A stretch of 47,658 nucleotides of DNA from a filamentous cyanobacterium CCP2 (lineage in GTDB: Bacteria; Cyanobacteriota; Cyanobacteriia; Elainellales; Elainellaceae). Positions within the stretch are counted from its first letter, which is position 1, and every line of letters begins with the position of its first letter. The stretch spans positions 1-47,658 of the forward strand of contig PVWD01000012.1 in the NCBI GenBank assembly GCA_003003615.1, in the 5' to 3' direction. A program made the translations under genes and the position numbers. A model generated the notes under the pieces. That model was not told the DNA's origin. It searched no databases and was given only the letters and a program-made list of their open reading frames with translations. Below, piece by piece: positions 23,283 through 31,580 of the stretch.

Positions 23283-24248
23283 ATGAATATTCAGCGTTGG
23301 GTTGCCCGACGAGAACAAAGCTGGAACCAACTCCATGATTTACTACAACAGGCAGAACGAAAGGGAATTCAATCTTTGAGTGCAGGCGAAATTGAAACCC
23401 TGGCCAGCCTTTATCGATCGGTGTCAGCCGACTTAGCACGGGCCCGAACTCATCAGGTGGGCGAATTAATTATCCAAAATCTGCAATCGTTGGCAACGCG
23501 GAGCTATACGCAAATCTATCAGGGTTCTCGTCGGCAAGAATGGCACGCAGTTCGAGATTTTTTTTGGTGGGGGTTTCCTGCGGTGGTGCAGCAGTCGAAG
23601 GGGTATATCGCCCTATCGGTGGTGTTGTTTGTGGGGGCGGGTTTAGTCAGTTGGTGGTTTGCCTGGCGAGATCCAACGTTTTTGGCGTTAATTGTGCCAC
23701 CAGAATTAATTAGCCAAGTGCGCGATCGGCAGGAACTTTGGACAGGCTCAATTGTGGGGACTGAACCCTTCGCCTCCACCAATATCATGATCAACAACAT
23801 TCGGGTTACGTTCAATGTGCTGGCAGGCGGCATGACCGCAGGCATTTTGACCACTTACATTGTGTTGCTCAACGGCGTGTTGATTGGGGCGATCGGGGCG
23901 TTGGTGGGGCAAAATAATTTGGCATTTCCGTTTTGGGCGTTTGTGTTTCCCCATGGTGCGTTGGAGCTGCCCGCCATTTTTATGTCTGCCGGAGCCGGAT
24001 TCTTATTAGCAAAGGCGATCGTTTTTCCAGGCAAATATCGACGGGTGGATGCGCTGAAACGGTATGGACAGCAAGCGGCTCAACTGATGTTTGGAGTGGT
24101 GCCTCTACTGGTAATTGCAGGCGTGATTGAAGGATTTTTCTCCCCTAATCCAGCAATTCCTGATGTGCTGAAATATGTAACTGGGATCATTCTGTTTGTT
24201 TGCCTGATCAGGTACTTAGGACGCAAACCGATCGCATCAAAAATGTAA
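23283..24248 (+). CDS. SpoIIM-family (stage II sporulation protein M-like) membrane protein, 321 aa
   Basis: A membrane protein of the SpoIIM superfamily; the name comes from Bacillus, but cyanobacteria do not sporulate. A helical cytoplasmic N-terminal part (about residues 1-105) holds VARREQSWNQLHDLL and ARARTHQVGELIIQ. Membrane segments then run to the end, with the family core NIMINNIRVTFNVLAGG and FPHGALELPAIFMSAGAG, including the conserved HG-x-x-E/ELP. It is expressed divergently from the RDD-domain protein, and a shared pathway in membrane organisation or solute movement is likely but unproven. A terminator-like hairpin follows. Confidence 0.9.
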   Translation: MNIQRWVARREQSWNQLHDLLQQAERKGIQSLSAGEIETLASLYRSVSADLARARTHQVGELIIQNLQSLATRSYTQIYQGSRRQEWHAVRDFFWWGFPAVVQQSKGYIALSVVLFVGAGLVSWWFAWRDPTFLALIVPPELISQVRDRQELWTGSIVGTEPFASTNIMINNIRVTFNVLAGGMTAGILTTYIVLLNGVLIGAIGALVGQNNLAFPFWAFVFPHGALELPAIFMSAGAGFLLAKAIVFPGKYRRVDALKRYGQQAAQLMFGVVPLLVIAGVIEGFFSPNPAIPDVLKYVTGIILFVCLIRYLGRKPIASKM

Positions 24249-24344
24249 ATTTCAGACAAACTTAACTAATTTTTAAACCCAAAATTAACCTCCCCATGCA
24301 TAAATTGAGGCAGCATCTCAATTAAAATTTGATGAAGATTTAAC

Positions 24345-24382
24345 CGGGGATCGCCCGCTTCATCAGTGATCCCCCGATTTTC
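24345..24382 (+). terminator. Hairpin downstream of SpoIIM-like gene
   Basis: CGGGGATC (24345-24352) pairs with GATCCCCCG (24368-24376, one bulged C) and runs into ATTTTCTT. It lies 97 bp after the stop. The remainder of 24249-24597 is AT-rich and shows no other recognised element. Confidence 0.5.
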
Positions 24383-24597
24383 TTAAGAAACTGAGGTTGC
24401 ATTCTTCAGGGAAGGCTGACATAATTTATGACGAAGTTTAACTAAAAAATGATTTTCTCAAAAATACTTTAAGCCACTTCAGCTAAAGCGATCGGAGGAT
24501 ATCAAACCATTTAGTTTCCTTTAGGGCTTTTGCGCCATCATGGTGCAATTTTATTGACTTAACGCTGTTTTATTTACATCCTTTTTTTAAGGGTTTT

Positions 24598-24786
24598 ATG
24601 ATAGAAAACACTCAGTCCATTCGTTGTCCAAACTGCGGTAGTTTGGCAGAACGTGAATATATTATTAGCAGCCAAATTGTCCGAACTCAATGTCCATCGT
24701 GCGACTACCTGATGATTTTGTGTTCGCGCACCAATAAGGTAATTGAGGCCTATGCACCGGGCATTCCGGTTCGTCATGGAAGTTAA
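24598..24786 (+). CDS. Small zinc-ribbon protein, 62 aa
   Basis: The product has two CxxC knuckles, IRCPNCGS and TQCPSCDYLM, spaced as in a rubredoxin-like zinc ribbon, with a hydrophobic end GIPVRHGS. AAGGG lies seven bases before the ATG. Similar tiny zinc ribbons in cyanobacteria are often labelled PriA-like by similarity to the PriA zinc region, but the PriA helicase is not present here. It may bind nucleic acid or a protein partner; the function is unknown. It is not in an operon. Confidence 0.75.
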   Translation: MIENTQSIRCPNCGSLAEREYIISSQIVRTQCPSCDYLMILCSRTNKVIEAYAPGIPVRHGS

Positions 24787-24803
24787 GCATTTAATCAGGT
24801 GAT

Positions 24804-24832
24804 TCGTAGCGCAGGCCTCTTGCCTGCCAGTA
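24804..24832 (+). repeat. Dispersed palindromic repeat, arm A
   Basis: CGTAGCGCAGGCCTCTTGCC followed by TGCCAGTA matches arm A with one changed core base (GGCCTCTTGCC). It follows the zinc-ribbon gene and could serve as its terminator. Confidence 0.75.
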
Positions 24833-24932
24833 GAACTGCCAGTGAGACATGCCCGATCGCAATGACCAAATTTATTTTTTAACCGCCATCTTGGGGACAA
24901 GGGGCAAAACTCCTTTGCCGCTATCGGTAGGG

Positions 24933-25988
24933 CTATTGCACAGCAATTTGCGAGTTGGGTTTTGGCTTATCGATCGATCGGTTTCCCGAATTGCCAGGAA
25001 AAAAGACGCTATTACGGAGCGAATCTAGCAGGAAATGAGGTGGGTTCGTGTCTGGCTTGCGCTGAATGACTCGGCGGATACTCCAGGTGCAAAGCCCGAT
25101 TAATCTAGCTAGATCGGCTAGCCCTGCGTATAGGAACCCGTGATTTTTGACAAAATAGCGTCTGCGGGAGTCAAAAACGTATTGAGGTAAACGCTTAGGG
25201 GCAGATTCGCGATCGGTAACTCCGGTACTCTGTCCGGCAATGTGCATCACTCGGCTAGCAGGAACATACCAGCAAGGCCAGCCCGCCCGCTTTGCCTGTA
25301 AACAAAAGTCGGTTTCCTCATAGTAAAGGAAGTACGCTTCATCCATCAGTCCGATCGCCTCAAAGACTTGCCGACGAATCATCATGCTGGCACCGGGCAA
25401 CCAGTCGATCGGTTGGGGTTGATCGCCCATCTTTTGAGCCACGATCCACTTAGACAAGAGTTTGCTCACGAGTCCTAACCGCATTCCCTGTTCCAACTCA
25501 CTCAAAATGCTGGGAAACCGAAAGGCAAACGGCCACAGGCTACCATCTGGGTTTTCTAAACTGCTGCCCATAATGCCGACGGTTGGATGCTGTTCACCAA
25601 AGTCTACCAGTGCTTTGAGGCAACCCGGACGCACCTGAGCATCGGGATTGAGTAAGAGGAAATAGGATGGGGGATGGGGTTGCTCAAGGGCAGGGCGAAT
25701 CGCCAAGTTATTACCGTAGGCATAGCCGCCGTTATGGTTTGAGGGGATGAGAGCCGCCCAACTGTCCCAAGCTTCTGCGGTGATCGCAGCACTGATTTTT
25801 TCAACAGAACCATCGCCAGAATCATTATCGACGACGACGACACGAGTTCCTGACACTGATCGCACTTCGCTAGCCAAGGAACGCAAACATTCAATGGTTA
25901 GATGAGACGTGCGGTAGTTCACAATCACAACCATGAGTTGACATGGAGTTGCTTCGTTAAAATTTGTGCTGTCAATTGCAGTTGTCAT
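24933..25988 (-). CDS. Glycosyltransferase family 2 (rhamnosyltransferase-like), 351 aa
   Basis: An inverting GT-A glycosyltransferase. The N-terminal Rossmann-like nucleotide-binding region reads MVVIVNYRTSHLTIECLRSL with VVVVDNDSGDGSVEKI. The metal-binding acidic motif is LLNPDAQVRPG. The acceptor part has WLPGASMMIRRQVFEAIGLM and DEAYFLYYEETDFCLQAKRA, the EED pattern of WbbL/RfbN-like enzymes. ATG at 25988 is preferred to 26036 because GGTGA sits at a suitable distance. The gene is 380 bp downstream of the NRPS on the same strand, separated by three repeat copies. A role in decorating the NRPS product is possible but weakly supported; cell-surface glycan work is equally likely. Confidence 0.85.
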   Translation of the reverse strand: MTTAIDSTNFNEATPCQLMVVIVNYRTSHLTIECLRSLASEVRSVSGTRVVVVDNDSGDGSVEKISAAITAEAWDSWAALIPSNHNGGYAYGNNLAIRPALEQPHPPSYFLLLNPDAQVRPGCLKALVDFGEQHPTVGIMGSSLENPDGSLWPFAFRFPSILSELEQGMRLGLVSKLLSKWIVAQKMGDQPQPIDWLPGASMMIRRQVFEAIGLMDEAYFLYYEETDFCLQAKRAGWPCWYVPASRVMHIAGQSTGVTDRESAPKRLPQYVFDSRRRYFVKNHGFLYAGLADLARLIGLCTWSIRRVIQRKPDTNPPHFLLDSLRNSVFFPGNSGNRSIDKPKPNSQIAVQ

Positions 25989-26059
25989 AGGGTGAATCAC
26001 CATAAAACGAAGAATTGCGAACGAAGGAGGGAACATTCCATTGATGTAAATGAATCGAT

Positions 26060-26311
26060 TTCCGTAGCGCAGGCATCTTGCCTGCCAGTGGGCGATCCGT
26101 CACACAAAAGAATTGCGAACTAGGAACGATCAACTGTGGATTAAATTATCTGAGCCGAGCGATCGTTCTGTTTGGTTGACTGGGCAGGCAAGATGCCCAC
26201 CCCACAAGAATTTCAGTTTATTGAATTTTGATGCTGTAGGGGCACGATGCTCGTTAAACATGCACAGGGGTGATTGATTGGTAGCGCAGGCATCTTGCCT
26301 GCCAGTGAGAC
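26060..26311 (+). repeat. Dispersed palindromic repeats: arms A, B, A
   Basis: Arm A at 26060-26091 (TCCGTAGCGCAGGCATCTTG), arm B at 26175-26216 (GACTGGGCAGGCAAGATGCC with CACCCCACAAGA) and another arm A at 26281-26311 occupy the 380-bp gap between the NRPS and GT2 genes. No gene is visible there. Confidence 0.85.
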
Positions 26312-26370
26312 TGAATGCTTAACCGCCATAATGCCCCTCTATTTAGTGCCAGCCATTCTGCGAAGTTGCT

Positions 26371-29300
26371 TTACAGAACAGCATTCATGTACGCCTGGAT
26401 GGCCTCAGCCATGACTTGAACATTTGGCTCTTGCAGCATACTGGAGTGTCCACCTGGCATCTCGTAGACTTTTACCTGCTCAACTCGTTCTTCCCAACCC
26501 AGCAGAGGGTCGCTGAAAATCTCAGTGTAGGGTGTATCGTCAATTACTGTTCCGTCGAATATGCTGCTTTTCTGCGTGGCAAGAAACAGTAGCACTTCTC
26601 CAGGATAAGGTGCTTCAGGCACATATTCTTTCTCCGCAAATCTTAGAACGGCCCAGACTGGAATATTGCTGAGGAACTTGGGAAGGGGCCAGCCGCGATC
26701 GAGGTAATATCGGAAGAGTTTCAATTTGGTTTTCCGTTGAATGGCTGCACTTCTTGAGGTCAATTCGTAAACAAGAAGGTTGATGATCTTTGTCCAGATT
26801 GTTTTGAGGAGGTAAAACAATCGCTGGTGCGGAGCCAGTTGCTTAACCTGACGCAAGGATTGGGAGAAGCCATCCATCCGTTGATTGGCAATGTAATTTG
26901 TGCGGACGGATGCTTTCACATCAGCTGCATCCAGGAGGGCAATCATTTTCACCGTTTGTCCTTCGCGGTGGAGCTTCCGGGCTACCTCGAAGGCGAGAAA
27001 ACCGCCAATGCAAAGCCCACTCAGCAAATAAGGCCCCTCAGGCTGTACCGATCGAATTTGCTCGGTGTAGAAGTCTACCATTTCTTCCAGGCGGGTGTGC
27101 AGCATGGGGAAGCCATCTCTGCTGTAGGGTTGAATTCCGTAAACGGGATGGTCGGCATTCAAGCTGAAGGCTAACTGTCGATAAGGAATGATTTCGCCTT
27201 CACCGTCATGAATAAAGAAAATGGGAGGTTTGTTAGAACTGCCCTTTCTCAGCAAGACGATCGAGTTGTGTAGATCCGAAGGCTTAGATTCCCGCAGGAC
27301 ATCAGCAAGCTGAGCAATGGTGGGTTCAGTCAACAGGGTACTGAGGGGTAGCGTTTTGCCAAATGCTTCCTCAATTTTCATCATCAGCGCGATCGACTGA
27401 AGCGAATCTCCACCAATTTCAAAGAAATCATCCTCAACCCCGATCGGACTAATGCCGAGCACGATTTCCCAAATCTGAACGAGTTGCTGTTCATACTCAT
27501 CTCGCGGAGCCACAAAGGATCTGAAGCCTGCCAAATCTTCCTGGGTTGGTGCAGGTAATGCCTGGCGATCGACCTTTTGGTTAATGTTGACGGGCAGTGC
27601 CTCCAACACGACAAACGTGCTGGGAACCATATAGTCTGGCAGTTTGGCTTGCAAAAACCGCCGAATTTCAGCTTTGTTAGGGGTTTGTAAAGGACTGGGC
27701 ACAATGTAAGCCACTAAACTTTTCTCACTCTTGCCCAATTCCCGCGCCACGACAACCCCTTCCCGCACACCAGGAGCTTTCCGCAAAGCCGCCTCAATTT
27801 CACCGGGTTCAATCCGAATGCCCCGCAGCTTGATTTGATAGTCAGAACGACCCAAAATTTCTAAGTTGCCTGCCTCATCAAACCGACCCAAATCCCCTGT
27901 GCGGTAGAAGCGTTGACCGTCAATTGTGATGAACTTTTCGGCGGTTAATTCTTCCCGATTCAGATATCCCTGGGTAATGCCATCCCCACCAAAATGAATT
28001 TCACCTACCACGCCGATCGGAACTAGGTTTTGATGCGGATCATAGAGGCGCACGGAGACGTTATTGAACGGCTTCCCGACTTTCGTTTTAGTGATAGTTT
28101 GGTCACGCAGTACCGGATACGTGCATCCCATACAGCTAATTTCGCTACATCCATAAATCACGTAGATTTCTGCATTAGCGAACACAGTTTTCATATTTTC
28201 CAGCAGATCAGGCGGAACAATATCTCCCCCGGAAGAAACATGCTTGAGGTGGTTAAACGTTTGGGTATCGATACCGCTTTCCTGAATGTAGGCGATCAGC
28301 TTCCGTAACAAGCTCGGAGACATATGCACGATCGTCGCTTGCTGCAAGGTCTGCACCATTCGCTTGAAATCAAGAACATGGTCACGCTCCAGCAGAATCA
28401 GGGTTCCACCTGCCACCAAGGGCGACCATAACTCAAACATGGTAATGCTGAAGGTAAAGCGAGCGATCGCAGGCATCACATCTTGAGTATTAAACCCATA
28501 TTTTTCTTGAGCCACCCAAATATAGTTCACCAGATTTGCATGGCTAGCCATCACGCCCTTCGGCTTCCCTGTGGTACCAGAGGTGTAGATAATATAAGCC
28601 GTCTGGTTCAGGTCGATCGGGTGATTGGGGTTATGGGTTGGCTGGTCTTGAAGCGTCTGCCATTCTTGGTCGAGACACAACACTGTAGGGACAATGGCAG
28701 GCACAACCGAAGTCAGATGGGACTGGGTTAACAGGACAGGGGGCTGAGTGTCTTCCAGCATGGCAGCGAGTCGCTCCTGGGGATGACTCGGATCAAGAGG
28801 AACATACACACCACCCGCCTTAAAAATGGCTAGAATGCCGACCAAAACCTCCAAAGACGGCTCCATACAGGAAGCCACGCGCACACCGGGTTGCACACCC
28901 AGTTGGTTCAGGTAATGGGCTAACTGGTTAGCTTTTTGATTCAGTTCTGCATAGGTTAGATGTTGACCATTGAAGGAGACGGCTCTTTTTTCCGGCCGCT
29001 GCACTGCATGATTTTCGATGACTGCAAAAATCGGATGCTGCGGATAGCCAACCGAGAGGCTACTCCACTCTTTATGAAATTGGTGCAGTTCTGCGGGAGT
29101 CAGTAGTGGTAAATCTGCAATGGGGCGATCGAGATTGGTCACACTACCTTCAATCATTTGACAGAAATGGCCACTCAAACGCTCAATGGTGCTGTGCTGA
29201 AAGAGATGCACATTGTACTCTAGCCGACCTTTAATATCTAAACCGTCATGCAAAATCTGGAGGTGCAAATCGGGCTGCTCTACCTGAGACAACGGTAAAT

Positions 29301-29859
29301 CCACCGTCTCATATTCTGAAGGGTTAGCATCAGCCGAGAAAGAAATTCCTTGGCTATAGGTAAAGGCAACCGTTGAATGCGGTGTATGACAAGAAACGAT
29401 CGGCAGGGTTTGAAAATCGCTTAGCAGATCAGAAATTTGCTGAACGAGAGACTGAATAGTGCATTCACCTGAAACGGTTGCAGCCAGCCGAACCGTAGGA
29501 GCATCGCCTGTGTGATGAGCTAAAAACGTACAGTCTAAATCAATCAAATTTTGTTGGCTATATCGGTATAGAAGTGCCACAAAAGTAGATAGGAGAAAAG
29601 CACTGGGTGCAGCTCTATTAGGCGACAGCTGTTGATTAACAAATAGTGGCAGTTGGCGCGGAAAACTAAAATCAATGAATCCTGCTTGATAGGGGGTAGT
29701 AGGCAGTTTTAGGAAGTCATAGGGTAACGACAATTTTGAGCGATCGTCGGAAAGAGTGGTTACTTGCATTTGTTGAGGGTACACAGGGTTAGGCAAATGA
29801 TGTACGTCAGCGAAATGCACCTGCTGATCCACTACTTCTAAAGACAATTCAAGGCTCAT
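26371..29859 (-). CDS. Single-module NRPS: partial C-A-T-TE, 1162 aa, atypical adenylation pocket
   Basis: Residues 40-265 match only the C-terminal lobe of a condensation domain (ending LEYNVHLFQHSTIERLSGHF); the lobe with catalytic HHxxxDG is absent. The adenylation domain (270-770) has YTSGTTGKPKG (425-435), FTFSITMFE (468-476), YGCSE (569-573), YRTGDL (652-657) and Lys762 in NINQKVDR. Ser471 replaces the Asp that normally holds the alpha-amino group (FDxSVxE), so the substrate may be an alpha-keto, hydroxy or aryl acid. The carrier site is GGDSL, Ser819. The thioesterase has GLCIGG with Cys950 instead of Ser, Asp977 and His1138 (PGGHSSM). The gene is divergent from HPPD- and TyrA-like genes, which could make 4-hydroxyphenylpyruvate. 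The product is unknown. Confidence 0.9.
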   Translation of the reverse strand: MSLELSLEVVDQQVHFADVHHLPNPVYPQQMQVTTLSDDRSKLSLPYDFLKLPTTPYQAGFIDFSFPRQLPLFVNQQLSPNRAAPSAFLLSTFVALLYRYSQQNLIDLDCTFLAHHTGDAPTVRLAATVSGECTIQSLVQQISDLLSDFQTLPIVSCHTPHSTVAFTYSQGISFSADANPSEYETVDLPLSQVEQPDLHLQILHDGLDIKGRLEYNVHLFQHSTIERLSGHFCQMIEGSVTNLDRPIADLPLLTPAELHQFHKEWSSLSVGYPQHPIFAVIENHAVQRPEKRAVSFNGQHLTYAELNQKANQLAHYLNQLGVQPGVRVASCMEPSLEVLVGILAIFKAGGVYVPLDPSHPQERLAAMLEDTQPPVLLTQSHLTSVVPAIVPTVLCLDQEWQTLQDQPTHNPNHPIDLNQTAYIIYTSGTTGKPKGVMASHANLVNYIWVAQEKYGFNTQDVMPAIARFTFSITMFELWSPLVAGGTLILLERDHVLDFKRMVQTLQQATIVHMSPSLLRKLIAYIQESGIDTQTFNHLKHVSSGGDIVPPDLLENMKTVFANAEIYVIYGCSEISCMGCTYPVLRDQTITKTKVGKPFNNVSVRLYDPHQNLVPIGVVGEIHFGGDGITQGYLNREELTAEKFITIDGQRFYRTGDLGRFDEAGNLEILGRSDYQIKLRGIRIEPGEIEAALRKAPGVREGVVVARELGKSEKSLVAYIVPSPLQTPNKAEIRRFLQAKLPDYMVPSTFVVLEALPVNINQKVDRQALPAPTQEDLAGFRSFVAPRDEYEQQLVQIWEIVLGISPIGVEDDFFEIGGDSLQSIALMMKIEEAFGKTLPLSTLLTEPTIAQLADVLRESKPSDLHNSIVLLRKGSSNKPPIFFIHDGEGEIIPYRQLAFSLNADHPVYGIQPYSRDGFPMLHTRLEEMVDFYTEQIRSVQPEGPYLLSGLCIGGFLAFEVARKLHREGQTVKMIALLDAADVKASVRTNYIANQRMDGFSQSLRQVKQLAPHQRLFYLLKTIWTKIINLLVYELTSRSAAIQRKTKLKLFRYYLDRGWPLPKFLSNIPVWAVLRFAEKEYVPEAPYPGEVLLFLATQKSSIFDGTVIDDTPYTEIFSDPLLGWEERVEQVKVYEMPGGHSSMLQEPNVQVMAEAIQAYMNAVL

Positions 29860-30010
29860 AACAAACCTACTTAAGAAATTTCAAAGTTGGTTAACAATGT
29901 ATAGAAATTACCAAGTTACCCGAAAACTTTATCAGTTTAAATTACAGTTTTGCTCAGGGATTTTTCAGGACTTACTGGCAATTATTTGGAGAAAATTTTT
30001 TGGAAAAATT

Positions 30011-30251
30011 TTTTGAATCTACATCGCTTTTTTACAATCGATACTGTTTCTTTATGGCTTCTACACACATGATTCTAGGTTTTCCGAATGGAGGTTTGTT
30101 CCCCACAGACACTTAGTAGATTCATTCTTCCATGATGGTCTATTTGTAGGGGATTTTCGAGATTTGTACTGAATCTTTAATCAGAATCAAGTTTGTATTA
30201 AGACCGCGTGTAGCCACTAGTACTTGTTTTGAATCTTGAGCTAGATTCAAA
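30011..30251. promoter_or_regulatory. Divergent NRPS/HPPD control region with perfect inverted repeat at 30228-30251
   Basis: TTTGAATCT (30228-30236) and AGATTCAAA (30243-30251) form a perfect 9-bp inverted repeat with a 6-bp spacer. Related TGAATC/GATTC half-sites occur near 30013, 30115 and 30171-30189. The NRPS gene starts at 29859 (minus) and the HPPD gene at 30341 (plus), so a dimeric regulator could control both. The rest of the 481-bp gap is AT-rich, with a tandem AAAATTTTTTGG near 29993-30018. Confidence 0.5.
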
Positions 30252-30340
30252 TCTAAGTTTCACCTGATATTTTTACTGGGTATATTGCAGAGCTGAAGTT
30301 TTTCGCTGCTTTCGCTGTACGAACACTCACTGGAGAAGCT

Positions 30341-31429
30341 ATGTCAAACCCCGTCTGCCCAATCATCGGCATTGATCACTTAGAGTTTTTCGTTGGTAGC
30401 GCAAAACAGTCCGCATTCTTCTATTCCAAATGTTTTGGCTTTAAGAACACCGCTTATCGAGGGTTGGAAACAGGTGAGCGCAAAACAACTTCCTATGTTT
30501 TAGAACAGGGAGAAATCCGTTTTGTTTTAAGTTCGGCGATGAGTGCCAACCATCCCATTGCCCAAAGCGTTGCAAAGCATGGAGATACGATCGCCGTTGT
30601 TGCAATGCAAGTCCCGGATGCAGCGGCAGCCTATCAGTATGCAGTGGAACAGGGTGCAGTCGGAGCGATTCCCCCCACGTCGCAAGCTGATGCTCACGGA
30701 ACCTATCGCTATGCAGCAGTTCATACATTTGGTGATGTGCTGGTCAAATTTGTCGATCGGCGTGATTACTCAGGCAACTTTGCTCCCGGCTTTGTTCCTC
30801 GTTCTGATACTGCTCACTCTGGAGTCGGTCTCACCCGCATTGACCATGTAGTTGGCAATGTAGAAAGAGGGGCAATGGATAGATGGACTCAGTTTTTTGT
30901 GAAAACAATGGGCTTTGAAATGCGGATGCATTTTGATGATCAGGCGATTTCCACTGAGTATTCTGCCTTAATGTCAAAAGTGTTACAAAATGGCGGTAAA
31001 ACCATTGTCAATATCAATGAACCGGCGGATGGTTTACGGAAATCCCAAATTGATGAATATCTAGAGGCACATTACGGCCCAGGAATTCAGCATATTGGTC
31101 TAGCAACCAATGATATTGTTCAAACGGTATTAACCCTAAAGCAAGCTGGCGTGGAGTTTCTCCCGATTCCAAAAACCTATTACGAAAATTTGGAAAGTTG
31201 GGTACATGAAATTGATGTACCGATCGAAAAGCTAGCCGAATTAGGGATTTTAATCGATCGCGATCAAGATGGCTATTTGCTGCAACTCTTCACTAAACCC
31301 CTTGGCGATCGTCCGACCCTGTTTTTTGAAATTATTGAGCGGCATGGTTCACGCGGATTTGGAGCCGGAAACTTTAAGTCTTTGTTCGTCGCATTGGAAC
31401 GAGAGCAGGCATTGCGCGGCAACCTTTGA
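30341..31429 (+). CDS. hppD: 4-Hydroxyphenylpyruvate dioxygenase-like protein, 362 aa
   Basis: A non-haem Fe(II) dioxygenase of the HPPD/hydroxymandelate synthase family. HPPD turns 4-hydroxyphenylpyruvate into homogentisate. Two VOC repeats are visible, and the Fe ligands are His169 (RIDHVVG), His251 (GIQHIGLA) and Glu330 (FFEIIERHGS). The C-terminal helix motif GFGAGNFKSLFVALEREQ is complete. The substrate loop reads VNINEP (224-226): Asn226, typical of HPPD, is kept, while the usual Pro is replaced by Asn224, so product outcome is less certain. GGAGAAG precedes the ATG. The gene is followed by tyrA, whose product could supply the substrate, and is divergent from the NRPS. It may instead serve tocopherol synthesis. 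Confidence 0.9.
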   Translation: MSNPVCPIIGIDHLEFFVGSAKQSAFFYSKCFGFKNTAYRGLETGERKTTSYVLEQGEIRFVLSSAMSANHPIAQSVAKHGDTIAVVAMQVPDAAAAYQYAVEQGAVGAIPPTSQADAHGTYRYAAVHTFGDVLVKFVDRRDYSGNFAPGFVPRSDTAHSGVGLTRIDHVVGNVERGAMDRWTQFFVKTMGFEMRMHFDDQAISTEYSALMSKVLQNGGKTIVNINEPADGLRKSQIDEYLEAHYGPGIQHIGLATNDIVQTVLTLKQAGVEFLPIPKTYYENLESWVHEIDVPIEKLAELGILIDRDQDGYLLQLFTKPLGDRPTLFFEIIERHGSRGFGAGNFKSLFVALEREQALRGNL

Positions 31430-31580
31430 TTCATGCCGAGGACTCATACCAATCTCCTGCTCCTCCTTAAAGTGTTGCGTTTCGCCCCCTAAATTCCAGC
31501 TTTGAGGGTCTGCCGAACAAGGGCATCCCCCTTACCTTCTCATTCTTTTTAGTTCAAACATTCCCAGGCAAACGCTGATT

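Noticed and set aside
30341-31429. Hydroxymandelate synthase instead of HPPD
   Set aside because: Asn226 and the GFGAGNFKSLF helix match HPPD; only the Pro-to-Asn change is atypical, so HPPD is the better call, with a noted doubt.
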